From Spirogloea muscicola (lineage: Eukaryota; Streptophyta; Zygnematophyceae; Spirogloeales; Spirogloeaceae), in the NCBI GenBank assembly GCA_009602725.1, contig WELB01000029.1:1-34356 (forward strand): a DNA stretch of 34,356 nucleotides. The letters are read 5' to 3'. Every line of letters begins with the position of its first letter. Position 1 is the first letter of the stretch. A program made the position numbers and the translations under genes. Shown here one piece after another: positions 19,901 to 27,677 of the stretch. The notes under the pieces were generated by a model, which had not been told where the DNA came from, searched no databases, and saw only the letters and a program-made list of their open reading frames with translations.

Positions 19901-20969
19901 CACTGCCCCGTCTCAAGGTGCCGCCATAACATTTATCCAAGCAGGATAGGGGTACCTTCCACGAAGATTCAAGATTGTGGTGGTTGCAAGCTCTTCGCCT
20001 GCAGTGGCGTCACCATATATCTGCCCGACCCATACCCGGCGTCAGCGTCAGTCTTCTTCCAGCTGCCTCGACGTCCGGTGCCACCTAGCATGACAGGGCG
20101 TGGTCATTGCATACTGCCTTTCACGTCAGCTCAGCATCAAAGAGACAGGGCGTGACGCGCTCATTGGTATGGGTGGGGGGGCCACAGCAGTAGCAAACGT
20201 GCCTTCTTGGCAGGGTAGAGGTCGTCATCCTCCTCCTCCAAGTCGTCAAATGGCCTTTTGCTGGCTGCAGCTCCTGCACATGAATGAGAGTGATGGGTCG
20301 GGCTGACGCTCTCGGAGTTTAGAAGTTCCAGCAGAGGCAGGGTCGTGTTCCCGAGGACAGGCTCAAGTTCAGCAGCTGCCTTGACTAAGATTTGCAGCAT
20401 TGACTGCCATGGGACGAGGCAGGTGCGCGTAACTGACAGCCCTGCCGCAAATGCAATTTCCAAGACCTAAAATCTGAGCGCATGTAGACCTGGGAGCCAC
20501 TAACCCTAAGCCTGCAAGCTAGACAGCCGTGCACCAGGAAGAGATAGTCAAGTTAGTGGCACTGAGGCTCCTCCCCAGCAGCAGCTGCCAAGCACGCAAG
20601 CGTGGGCTGTGGGCAATTCCGGCACAACCAGGTGCTCTCTAGCTCACCCCTCTCCTTGGTTCCCTCCTCGGGGTCGTCGCCACCAAAGTCAAAATCGTCC
20701 TGCCAGTGGTACGACCGGAGCCAAAGCGACGGGCTTGTGTCAGCAGAACGCTGAGGGCTCCAGTAGGCCGCATGGCGTCCTGTCAGAGAGAGGCAGCACA
20801 GGAGCTGCGAGCGAGGCCGTGCTCGGGACAAGCTTCAGGGATGAGTGGCGGGAACAACAAGACACTGGGGAGTTGGCGGCGCCGACGGCCCCTGGTGACC
20901 CAGCCATGGCAGCTCAAAAGGCGGAGCGAGGGGAGGCCTGGCGCCGACCTCGCCATAGATGTCTGCCAT
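16970..20969 (-). CDS. FIP37: FIP37/WTAP m6A methyltransferase-complex subunit
   Basis: Nuclear coiled-coil adaptor of the mRNA N6-adenosine methyltransferase writer complex (WTAP in animals, FIP37 in plants). Minus-strand exons: 20949-20969 (MADIYGE), 20648-20699 (DDFDFGGDDPEEGTKE), one starting at 20273 (KRPFDDLEEEDDDLYPAKK), 19553-19589, 19259-19346 (EKLDTAILELGQWQQMFESG), 19041-19105 (PEALTEAVSRLQARETKLKD), 18799-18876 (26 codons), 18590-18637, 18274-18327 (TRKLLLDPVIHAEFTRLK), 17792-17953, 17603-17663 (MHELENKLAIQKQLNAELRK), 17313-17368 (ELQEYVDDINDDAEKLQTT) and 16970-17149 (QQQDELQALRGRPKGG to stop). The 17792-17953 exon holds the family hallmark NGKMLMAKCRTLQEENEEIG. Nearly all junction phases close; the join between 19590 and about 20206 is unresolved. 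The product is mostly heptad-like helix with an Arg/Gly/Gln-rich tail. The first coding exon is only 21 nt. Confidence 0.95.
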
Positions 20970-21195
20970 GGGTGGAAGGCGCCGGCGATCCCTGTGAGCC
21001 GCCGCGGCGGGCTTCCGGCGCTGCGGCCTCCCTCCTCCCCTTGCGTGCCTGCTTGCAAGTTCTGAGCGGGCCGGGCACAGCAGCCGTGTCGGCACTTGCA
21101 GCGGGTGCTTGCATGAGCTTTCCGGCTTGTCGGCTTTCTTGGCCGCTTGAGTCGCTGTGTGCTTCAGCACTTTGGTCAGTTCTCTTCGGGCTGGC

Positions 21196-21720
21196 TGTCA
21201 CAGGCCTTCGCCCCTTTGGGAAGAAGTGGCTCTCCCAATGGGGGCAAGGGCTGTGAGAAGCCAGCCCGAAAAAGAATTGACAAGGTTCGAAGGGGCCAGA
21301 CTACGAGCTAAGCAGCGACTGCGGGGCCTGAAGAGGCTATGGCAGAACGGGGGAGGATGGACCTCCTTTGGGAGTGCACACATTCTCCTTGTTCTTGGCC
21401 CTTCTCCCTCCAGCGGTCCATGGCCCACGCCTTGCATCTGCGTGCTGGCCGTGCTCTCGCTGCGGCCTCCGGCTTTCGTCAGGGGGATAGGTTACCGGCA
21501 GCTAGTCTGTCGGATGTGAGGCTCCTCACTCGTAACTACTAAGTGGTCCATCCTCCCCCGTTCTGCCATAGCCTCTTCAGGCCCCGCAGTCGCTGCTTAG
21601 CTCGTAGTTTGGCCCCTTCGAACCTTGTCAATTCTTTTCTGGCTTTCCTGGCTTTTCTGGCTTTTCTGGCTGGCTTCTCACAGCCCTTGCCCCCATTGGG
21701 AGAGCCACTTCTTCTCTCCT
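21196..21720. mobile_element. Inverted-repeat element with retroelement fragment in its loop
   Basis: The left arm (about 21220-21368) and right arm (about 21544-21717) are reverse complements over roughly 145 bases, with one obvious mismatch plus an insertion of tandem CTGGCTTTTC-like units (21641-21675) in the right arm. The loop (21400-21542) contains SMAHALHLRAGRALAAASGF and SLSDVRLLTRNY, the standard retroelement C-terminal fragment. Both arm ends are hairpin-repeat units (GGCTGG..CAGCCC, then CCATTGGGAGAGCCACTTCT). I find no clear target-site duplication. The arms' near-identity indicates a recent origin or gene conversion. Confidence 0.8.
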
Positions 21721-21946
21721 CCAAACTTCGTTCTGGCTGGCCAATCACAGCCATCGTCCTCTCGCCCGATTCTCTCCCTTCTTGTCCATTCTTTTGGGCT
21801 GGCCTCTCCCAGCCACCAGTTAATCTGGCCGCGCTTGCTCTCACAGCCCTTGCCCCCATTGGGAGAGCCACTTCTTCTCTCCTCCAAACTTCGTTCTGGC
21901 TGGCCAATCACAGCCATCGTCCTCTCGCCCGATTCTCTCCCTTCTT
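21676..21946 (+). repeat. 108-bp identical direct duplication of repeat units
   Basis: Positions 21676-21783 and 21839-21946 appear identical over 108 bases (TCTCACAGCCCTTGCCCCCA ... GATTCTCTCCCTTCTT). They are separated by a GCAAGCGCGGCCAG-type hairpin unit (21784-21838) in plus orientation. Each copy contains the CATTGGGAGAGCC end and a GGCTGGCCAATCACAGCC hairpin-like core. The arrangement suggests tandem or nested insertion of one repeat family. Confidence 0.9.
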
Positions 21947-22044
21947 TCCATCGAGCAAGCGCGGCCTTTTCCATCTCTGTCAGACTTCGTACATTGTGCA
22001 TTCCTTGGACTGGCCTCTTACAGCTACTGCGTAATATTCGAAGA

Positions 22045-22110
22045 GCTCTTTCTTTCCAGCCCCTATCCTCAATGGGCGAGCCCTTTCTTTCCCGGGCTGG
22101 CTTTCACAGC
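22045..22110 (+). repeat. Hairpin-repeat unit, CCTATCCTCAATGGGCGAGC type
   Basis: CAGCCCCTATCCTCAATGGG followed by CGAGCCCTTTCTTTCCC, then GGGCTGGCTTTCACAGC. The order is rearranged relative to the consensus, which fits two truncated units joined together. Confidence 0.65.
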
Positions 22111-22253
22111 AAGAGAGAGAAGGCGCGCGGAGCGTATGGAAATAAAAGGAGGCCAATTCAAGTCAATATATTGTTCAGGCAGATCCAGTGCAGGATAAAG
22201 AAGGCTACATAAAGCGGAGCTCTGTGCTAAGGTGCGGAAGGTAACAGGGTGAC

Positions 22254-22425
22254 ATTAGTACCCATGGGTAAGCACATGCAAATCCGACAAGCTAAGTTGG
22301 GGAGCCGGAGCGCCGCCACGAAAGCCGGTGGCCTGTATGAGAGCGCGCCCTGCACGCTGATGAGCTTGCGAGCGCTGCAAATTAAGCGGAAGCCGCATTC
22401 TATGATATGCAACTAATGCCTGCGA
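22254..22425 (-). mobile_element. Retroelement C-terminal fragment
   Basis: The minus strand encodes MRLPLNLQRSQAHQRAGRAL, TGFRGGAPAPQLSLSDLHVL and THGY, stop. It is closest to the copy at 27505-27620, which shares GGGGAGCCGGAGCGCCGCCA. The frame is intact but isolated. Confidence 0.75.
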
Positions 22426-22642
22426 AATGCTGGTGTGGCCCAAGCTGCCCCCCAGACTTCGACGACACGCGTCAACCAGCCGGGCCAGATGCTGGATGCG
22501 GGAGGACCATTTCATGCTGTAGCCTTTGTAGATATCCATGCGCACGGATAACCCTAAGAAGGTCCAATGGGCCGAAAGGTGACAAAGTCGCACAGCTATG
22601 CCAGAGACTACAGCGAATGGGAAGGGGAACAGCTCTTCCAAT

Positions 22643-22775
22643 CTAAGAAGCAAGCGCGGCCAGATTGACTGGTGGCTGGGAGAGGCCAGCCCAAAGGAAT
22701 GGACAAGCTCTGACATTCTAAGGCAGCGGTTGTGAAAGGCCAGCCCAAAAAAAGGATGGATGAGGTGCAAAGAGC
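22643..22775 (-). repeat. Two hairpin-repeat units in tandem
   Basis: Unit one (22643-22712) is the GCAAGCGCGGCCAG variant with GGCTGGGAGAGGCCAGCC. Unit two (22722-22775) has GGTTGTGAAAGGCCAGCCC and AAAAAAAGGATGGATGAGG. Both have the minus-strand polarity seen in left arms of inverted pairs. Confidence 0.8.
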
Positions 22776-22825
22776 CGAAATGCCCGTAAACCACACAGCT
22801 TTGCACGAGACTATAGCGGATGGGA

Positions 22826-23130
22826 GCTAAATAATTCCGAGTTAGCAGCAGCAAGACGAAGTAACTTGCAGCCGGACAAGAGGCACCCCGACGAGACCTA
22901 GAAGCAGCAGCCATAGCGCGGCCTGCCCGCAAGTGCACTGCGTGACCCAGAGAGCGTCGGAAGGAGACAGATAGCCGCATTCGGAGTACCTGGGCAAGCG
23001 ACCCGGCAGCGTTGAAGCCGGGCAGCTCACCTTGCTAAGCCTGCCGACGTTCGATGGCCTGTCGGGCAAGCCGCTGCAGAAGGTCCAGCTAGTGACTGCC
23101 GAATGGCCCGTGCACGTCTTCCGCAAGCGC
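22826..23130 (-). mobile_element. Retroelement C-terminal fragment
   Basis: The minus strand encodes a DLLQRLARQAIERR-like block (near 23080), then FNAAGSLAQVLRMRLSVSFR, LGHAVHLRAGRAMAAASRSR and LLLLTRNY with a stop. It has the same block order as the other fragments but is interrupted by a stop near 23095. Confidence 0.7.
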
Positions 23131-23159
23131 CACGACTCATCCCCAGCTGGGTAATCAGC

Positions 23160-23420
23160 ACATTATTGCTAGCTCAATAGCCCCTATTGAGCAGCCGGAG
23201 GTCAGAGAAAGTAGTCTCCGGGGAATGGGTCCCCAGTCTATAGCCAGAGGCTGCAGCCAAAGCGCGACAAGTTGGAAGGAACTGGATAGCCACATACGGA
23301 CCACCTGCGCAAGCGACCCAGCGACATTGAAGCCGGACAGCTCCCTTCTTAGAATCTCCCTGAGATGGCCCGCCGGGCAAGCTGTCAGAGAGGACGACGT
23401 CCATGACGAGGCGCTTGCCA
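23160..23420 (-). mobile_element. Retroelement C-terminal fragment, diverged copy
   Basis: The blocks VACAGGPYVAIQF, CRALAAASGYRLGTHSPETT and SDLRLLNRGY correspond to the AQVYRMRLSVSLQ, RALAAASGFRQG and SLSDLRLLTRGY blocks elsewhere. Frameshifts separate the blocks. It lies immediately upstream (minus sense) of the copy at 22826-23130, so two copies stand in tandem. Confidence 0.65.
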
Positions 23421-23469
23421 CCTCCCAGGAGTTCGGGAAGAAGAAGTAATAAGAAGAAGAAGTAACACT

Positions 23470-23605
23470 ACCATTTTGTCCATTCTTTTTGGGCTGGCGT
23501 TGCCAGCCCCTCTTCGCTATGGGCGAGCGATCTCTTTCTTTCCAGGAGGGAGCAGTGGCTGTGAGACGCCAGCCCAGGAAAAAGAATGAAGAAACTTCGA
23601 AGGAC
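23470..23605. repeat. Inverted pair of hairpin-repeat units
   Basis: A plus unit (23470-23522: TTGTCCATTCTTTTTGGGCT, GGCGTTGCCAGCCCC, ATGGGCGAGC) is followed by a minus unit (23555-23605: GCAGTGGCTGTGAGACGCCA, GCCCAGGAAAAAGAATG, ACTTCGAAGG). The two face away from each other, opposite to the foldback element at 24262-24452. Confidence 0.7.
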
Positions 23606-23869
23606 GCCCACCAGATCGGCCTGGTTCGAGGGACCCCGTCGCGAAGTCGAATGGAAGCGGCAGCGGTGAAGGGAGAGAGACGAGAGAAGGCGCGCGGTGC
23701 ATATGAAATGAAAGGATGGCCAAATTGAAGCCAGAACATTGTTCAGGCAGAAACTAGTGCAGAAGATGGGGCTACATGAAACCCTAAAGCCTATGCTATG
23801 GTGGCTTAGGTGACAGTGTGACTCTAGTACCCACGGCTGAGCGCATACAGATCCGAGGCTGGGCATGCG

Positions 23870-24150
23870 GTGGCCTGCGCCATACGTGCCGAGGGGTTCA
23901 CCCACTATGCAGCCCCCACAATTATACCAGCCAAGAAAGACGAATTTGGCGATTACACAGACAGGAGGATGTGTGGTGATTATCGTCGACTGAATTTGTC
24001 CACCCCTCTTGACCGTTATCTATGCCTACTCCTAAGGAGATTTTTGCTTGTGCGGGCTACAATAAAGTTCTTCCAGTATTGGACCTTAGGCAAGAGTGTA
24101 ATCAGATCGATATCGAGCCTGGTGACAGGCACGACTACTTCTTCCTGCTC
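23870..24150 (+). pseudogene. Ty3/gypsy reverse-transcriptase fragment, frameshifted
   Basis: The first frame reads RMCGDYRRLNLSTPLDRY, the canonical fingers/palm entry of Ty3/gypsy reverse transcriptase. It follows APTIIPAKKDEFGDY. One base appears to be missing just after DRY (near 24019). From there another frame carries MPTPKEIFACAGYNKVLPVL, then DLRQECNQIDIEPGDRHDY, matching the next conserved block. The active-site block (YxDD), RNase H and integrase are absent. At about 24148 the sequence passes directly into a fragment of the other retroelement family. The piece is dead. Confidence 0.85.
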
Positions 24151-24655
24151 GCCATCGACGTACACGGGGCGTTTGGCGCTCGGTGGCTCGAGCTTCTCAC
24201 CAGCTCTTGCGCAGCGCTCTCTCCCGCCGGTACCACGGGGAGCAGGCGGAAGTCAATGCAGAAGAAGGGCTCGCCCAGTGAGGATAGGGGCTGGAAAAAG
24301 CCAGCCCAAATAAGGATGAACAAAGGACGAGAAGAGGCCAGGGGAAGCACTAAGAACAAAATTCAATGCAGCCCCGTAGCCCCTTCGACCTTGTTCTTTC
24401 TTTCTGGGCTGGCCTTTCCCAGCCCCTATCCTCTATGGGCGAGCACTTCTTCTCAATGCAGCAGGCTCTCTTGCGCAGGTATACCCGCATGCGCCTGTCA
24501 GACTCGCTGCAGCGGTCAATTGCGCTGCAGCGCGCGCGCTGCATCTGCGTGCCGGTCGAGCATTGGCTGCGGCATCCTGGCCCAGGAAGACCCGCTACTC
24601 GGAGAACGTAAGTTTCTCCGACCTGCGCGGCTGCTCAACAGGTGTGGTGGATCGC
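24148..24655 (+). mobile_element. Retroelement C-terminal fragment split by foldback element
   Basis: The 5' part (24148-24252) encodes LLAIDVHGAFGARWLELL. The 3' part (24462-24655) encodes RMRLSDSLQRSIA and, after shifts, a LSDLRGCSTGV-like end. Between them lies the 191-bp foldback insertion. The break falls where the intact paralogue near 13900 is continuous. Confidence 0.8.
24262..24452. mobile_element. 191-bp foldback (MITE-like) element with target-site duplication
   Basis: The two arms are inverted hairpin-repeat units. The left arm (24262-24345) starts AAGAAGGGCTCGCCCAG, with GAGGATAGGGGCTGG, then CCAGCCC and GATGAACAAAGGACG. The right arm (24376-24452) is its imperfect reverse complement, ending GGGCGAGCACTTCTTC. 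The element is flanked by TCAATGCAG at 24253-24261 and 24453-24461, an 8-9 bp direct duplication. The terminal G/C can belong to the element or the duplication. Long inverted repeats with 8-9 bp duplications are known from hAT and Mutator-like DNA transposons. No transposase is encoded here, so it would be non-autonomous. Confidence 0.85.
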
Positions 24656-24737
24656 GCCAGTCCGGGGGCTTTCTGCCTCGCGGGCCGGCCATGCAGCGGC
24701 GAACGCCGCTCGCTGCAAGGCGGCCAAATACGCAGAG

Positions 24738-25142
24738 TAGATGTGCACGGGGCTCTTGGGTTCCAGTGGCCCGACCTGCTGGCCACGCTTGCGCGGCGCG
24801 CTTTATCCCGAAGGTGTGGTGTGCCGGCTGACTTCAACGCCGCTAGCTCGTGGGCCCAGGTATATCGCATGCGTTTGTCAGTCTCCCTCCAGCGGTCCAT
24901 GGCCCACGCCTTGCATCTGCGTGCTGGCCGTGCTCTCGCTGCAGCCTCTGGCTTTCGTCAGGGGGATAGATTTCCGGTAGCTAGTCTGTCGGATGCGAGG
25001 CTCCTCACTCGTAGCTATGATTTAGTGGTCCATCCTCCACCCGATCTGACATAGCATTTTCAGGCCCCTCCGTCATTGTGGCCCCTTCGAAGCTTTGTCA
25101 ATTCTCGGGCTGGCTTGTCACAGCCCTTGCCCCCACTGGGAG
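24738..25142 (+). mobile_element. Retroelement C-terminal fragment with 3' repeat tail
   Basis: The best-preserved short copy reads VDVHGALGFQWPDLLATLAR, ADFNAASSWAQVYRMRLSVS, LQRSMAHALHLRAGRALAAA and SLSDARLLTRSY. It is followed by GTGGTCCATCCTCCACCCG, CAGGCCCCTCCG and CCCCTTCGAAGC, and then a hairpin unit (CGGGCTGGCTTGTCACAGCC). The same order follows the copy at 21400-21720, so fragment plus tail behaves as one repeat type. Confidence 0.8.
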
Positions 25143-25144
25143 TG

Positions 25145-25984
25145 GCCTTTCGGACGTTGCTTCAACTCTTCCTCGGCCTTCCAACTAACTGCCTGATTGG
25201 GGTGCGCCAATGTGAGTGCGGCTTCCGTGCAGAGGGTGCTGAGCTCGCCACTCACATGTTGCGATGCCCCACTGACCCAGAAGTGGTCGGCATCCGCAAC
25301 CTCCTCCGTGATGCCCTGGCGGATTTGATGCGCGACGCCGGGTACCGAGCGGTCGTGGAAGTGACCAACATCATGCCTATCACCACGGATGCCCAGGGAC
25401 GTCATCATCGCTGCACACCACTTGACGCTGTGGGCGTGCAACCTGGTTGAGGACCACGAGCCTTGGTCGCTGTTGTGGTTACGGAGGCCTATAAAGGTCC
25501 AGCATCGACACACATCGCTGGCTACGCAGTGGGCAGTGCTGAACAAAGAAAGTTGCAGCACTACTTCGATCACCACCAATGTGATCAGCTCCTGCCAGCG
25601 GCAACCGACATCTTTGGCTGCTTAGGTCCTCGTTTCCTTACTCTCCTTCAAAACATAGCCAATCTAGGCTACACACGACATGCAGATGTGTTCCCGGCTG
25701 AGATGGACTTGCCAGCTGCATCCCTGTCGTTCTTGCGACGACGAGTTTCGGCCTGTTTGCAGCGTGCACAGGCTAATGCTTTGCACCAGAAACAGGGCGA
25801 GCTCTAGTTGGTGGCAGAAGGGATTCGTATCTGCCATCTAGTATTCAGGCATTGGTTAGCGACCTTTATGTTTTGACCCGTGGTCACTGAGCGGGTCAAT
25901 CTACTGTAGGTTATGTAGGTCTTAAGATGTGCTTGCCTTTGTACTTAGCCATTTGGCCTCCGTTTGTTTCAAATACACGAAATT
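25145..25984 (+). mobile_element. Longest retroelement copy: reverse-transcriptase polyprotein C-terminus
   Basis: A plus frame runs 25145-25807 with a single in-frame TGA (25448-25450). It opens with LFLGLPTNCLIGVRQCECGF. CECG plus ATHMLRC form a C-x-C...H-x-x-x-C knuckle like that preceding the nuclease domain in some non-LTR reverse-transcriptase proteins. LLRDALADLMRDAGYRAVVE and ALVAVVVTEAY resemble the following nuclease-like core. The end has TDIFGCLGPRFLTLLQNIA and FLRRRVSACLQRAQANALHQ. These align with DVHGAFG..WLDLL..LA and YRMRLSVSLQRSMAHALHL of the shorter fragments, showing that all belong to one family. The reverse-transcriptase domain itself is missing (5' truncation). Positions 25831-25984 are a 3' flank shared with 13979-14132. 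Confidence 0.75.
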
Positions 25985-27443
25985 TTCATTGGGAGAGCCT
26001 GTCGTACGATATCCGCCGTCGGTGACTCATTCGTGTCGGTGCTGACAAGGATGCGGAGGTGGCTGCTCACGTGGATATTCGAGGGTGCGTCATTTCTCAA
26101 TTTGGTGTGAAGGTGGGGTCGCGAGCGCGGCATCTCCAACCCGCTTCGGTCAGTCAAGATACTTTCCAATCCGGCATCGGCGTCGGAGCATCATCTGGAA
26201 TGCGGCGCGTGCGCCTCGCCCATCAACGGTGCGTAGGCTCCTCCGCCGCCATGGTCATTCAGTGCCTCGGCGTGCAGCGCATTGCCCTCTGCCGATGCCC
26301 CCTGCCGCTGCCCCCGTCCTAATTACTCCGGCTCCTTCAGACCTTGTCCATTCCTTTGGGCTGGGGAAATGGTAGGTAGTGGTAGAAGCGAGTCTCGGGC
26401 TACACTGGCCTTGAGGCCGGGGAACCCAAATGGGCCAAATGGCCCACCCCAACAAACAATATCATAATTTATCTGACCAAGCATAAAGGGTGTGGAGGGT
26501 CCGGGGTCGAGCAGTTCGCTCGGCCCAGTCTCTCCATGTGGCTGTTGCCAACCTTTGCCGCCGCCGCCGCCGCTGTTGCTGCTGCCCAGTAAGCGTAGCG
26601 CGCGCGTCGGGCCACGCCGAGAAGGCGTGGGCGCAGGCACAGGTAGCAACCTCCGCAGAGAGCCTAACCCCGAGGAGCCCCGCCTCCGGTCGCGTCAGAC
26701 CGGCCCGCACTTGGTAAGCCGCAAATACCGCGACCTTGTGTGGATTGCACCCAAGCCTAACCTTGGACGTTAGGAAAGCCTTGACGTGTGTACCTGTGAG
26801 ATAATTGTTGTGTGTCTGCATCTGCTGTATTGTTGCGTTGCTTCTTTTGCATCTTGCCATTGTTGTCACGTTCCTCGGAAATTCAAGTCCTTTGGACACT
26901 TCCCTGTTCGGATCTGTTACCTGGGTAAGTGCCCTTGAAGTTGTTCGCTGTTACTACGAACGATCCGTGATACTGTCCTCCAAGAACCCTCTCGGAGGGT
27001 AACCTTCCGTTACTGCTCTCAAAGAAACCCTCGTTGAGGGTACTGGTCGGCTCGTTCTGTTTCTCTTGCTCGCATGCTTCGCATGTGTCTTGTCCACCGA
27101 CATCTCGTTTTACTGATTAAATTGTTCATTTCTTTCCAAGGTCTCAGTTGCCAACCACATCATCTATTGGTTACTCCTATTTTCTGTTCTGTTGTTTTAT
27201 TCAATATCAAAGTAGCCCCTGAAATTCTCGCAGACTTTCTTTCCACCTCATTTCATTTGAATGCCCACCACGCGAGGCTGATTTGTTTCCTGCTTCCGTA
27301 CTGATCTGACTTCTCGACGCCATATGGCAGTCGACGCCCTGTGGCAGGACAAGCCACTTCTCTGAACAGGGGTTTATTGATCTGAGTATGTCAGCGGAGC
27401 CACAGATGCTGAGTGTTCCGTAGCTACTTGATTCACTTTTCAG
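25985..27443. other. Intergenic, low-coding sequence with truncated repeat and twin hairpins
   Basis: A truncated hairpin-repeat unit ends at about 26362 (CTTGTCCATTCCTTTGGGCTGG). A GCC/GCT-rich stretch near 26540-26590 follows, then AT-richer sequence (26780-27410). That stretch has two short stem-loops, ACCCTC-TCG-GAGGGT (26986-27000) and ACCCTC-GTT-GAGGGT (27027-27041), in an imperfect ~41-bp tandem repeat. It could be a long-terminal-repeat remnant, but I found no matching partner. No gene is supported. Confidence 0.5.
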
Positions 27444-27620
27444 CACTTTCTCCGGCCCCTTCAAACTTTGCTCTGTTCTTTCTTCTGGGCTGGCCTCTCA
27501 CAGCCACCGCCGACAAGCTGGCTTGGGGAGCCGGAGCGCCGCCACGGAAGCCGGAGGCTTTGACTTGGAGCGCGCCCAGCACGCTAGTGGAGTGTGTGTT
27601 GAGTGGGTGGAGGGCCTGAG
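27444..27620. repeat. Hairpin-repeat unit and retroelement fragment upstream of O-fucosyltransferase gene
   Basis: A plus hairpin unit (27444-27500: CCGGCCCCTTCAAACTTTG, GGGCTGGCCTCTCACAGCC) is followed by a minus-strand retroelement fragment (27505-27620). The fragment matches the copy at 22254-22425 (GGGGAGCCGGAGCGCCGCCA; TGFRGGAPAPQ-type peptide). It ends about 60 bases before the gene's start codon, so it probably overlaps the promoter or 5' untranslated region. Confidence 0.75.
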
Positions 27621-27677
27621 TGGCTGCAAGTACAGCGACGAAGACGGAGCCCGGGGGCAGCAGCCCATGCCGGCGCC

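Noticed and set aside
21200-22100. Apparent conserved peptides such as VHSFGLASPSHQ and FSWAGLSQPLSSMGEP in many frames
   Set aside because: They are translations of the hairpin-repeat unit. They occur in both orientations and several frames, so they reflect DNA repeats and not a protein family.
21196-25142. Repeated hairpin units as a possible CRISPR-like array
   Set aside because: Spacing is irregular, orientation varies, units differ in their ends, and this is a eukaryotic nuclear chromosome. Transposon termini explain them better.
24262-25142. Hairpin unit as the 3' structural element of the retroelement (LINE tail recognised by its reverse transcriptase)
   Set aside because: Several copies do lie just 3' of retroelement fragments. 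However, the foldback copy has terminal inverted repeats and a target-site duplication, and many units stand alone, so a DNA-transposon origin fits better.
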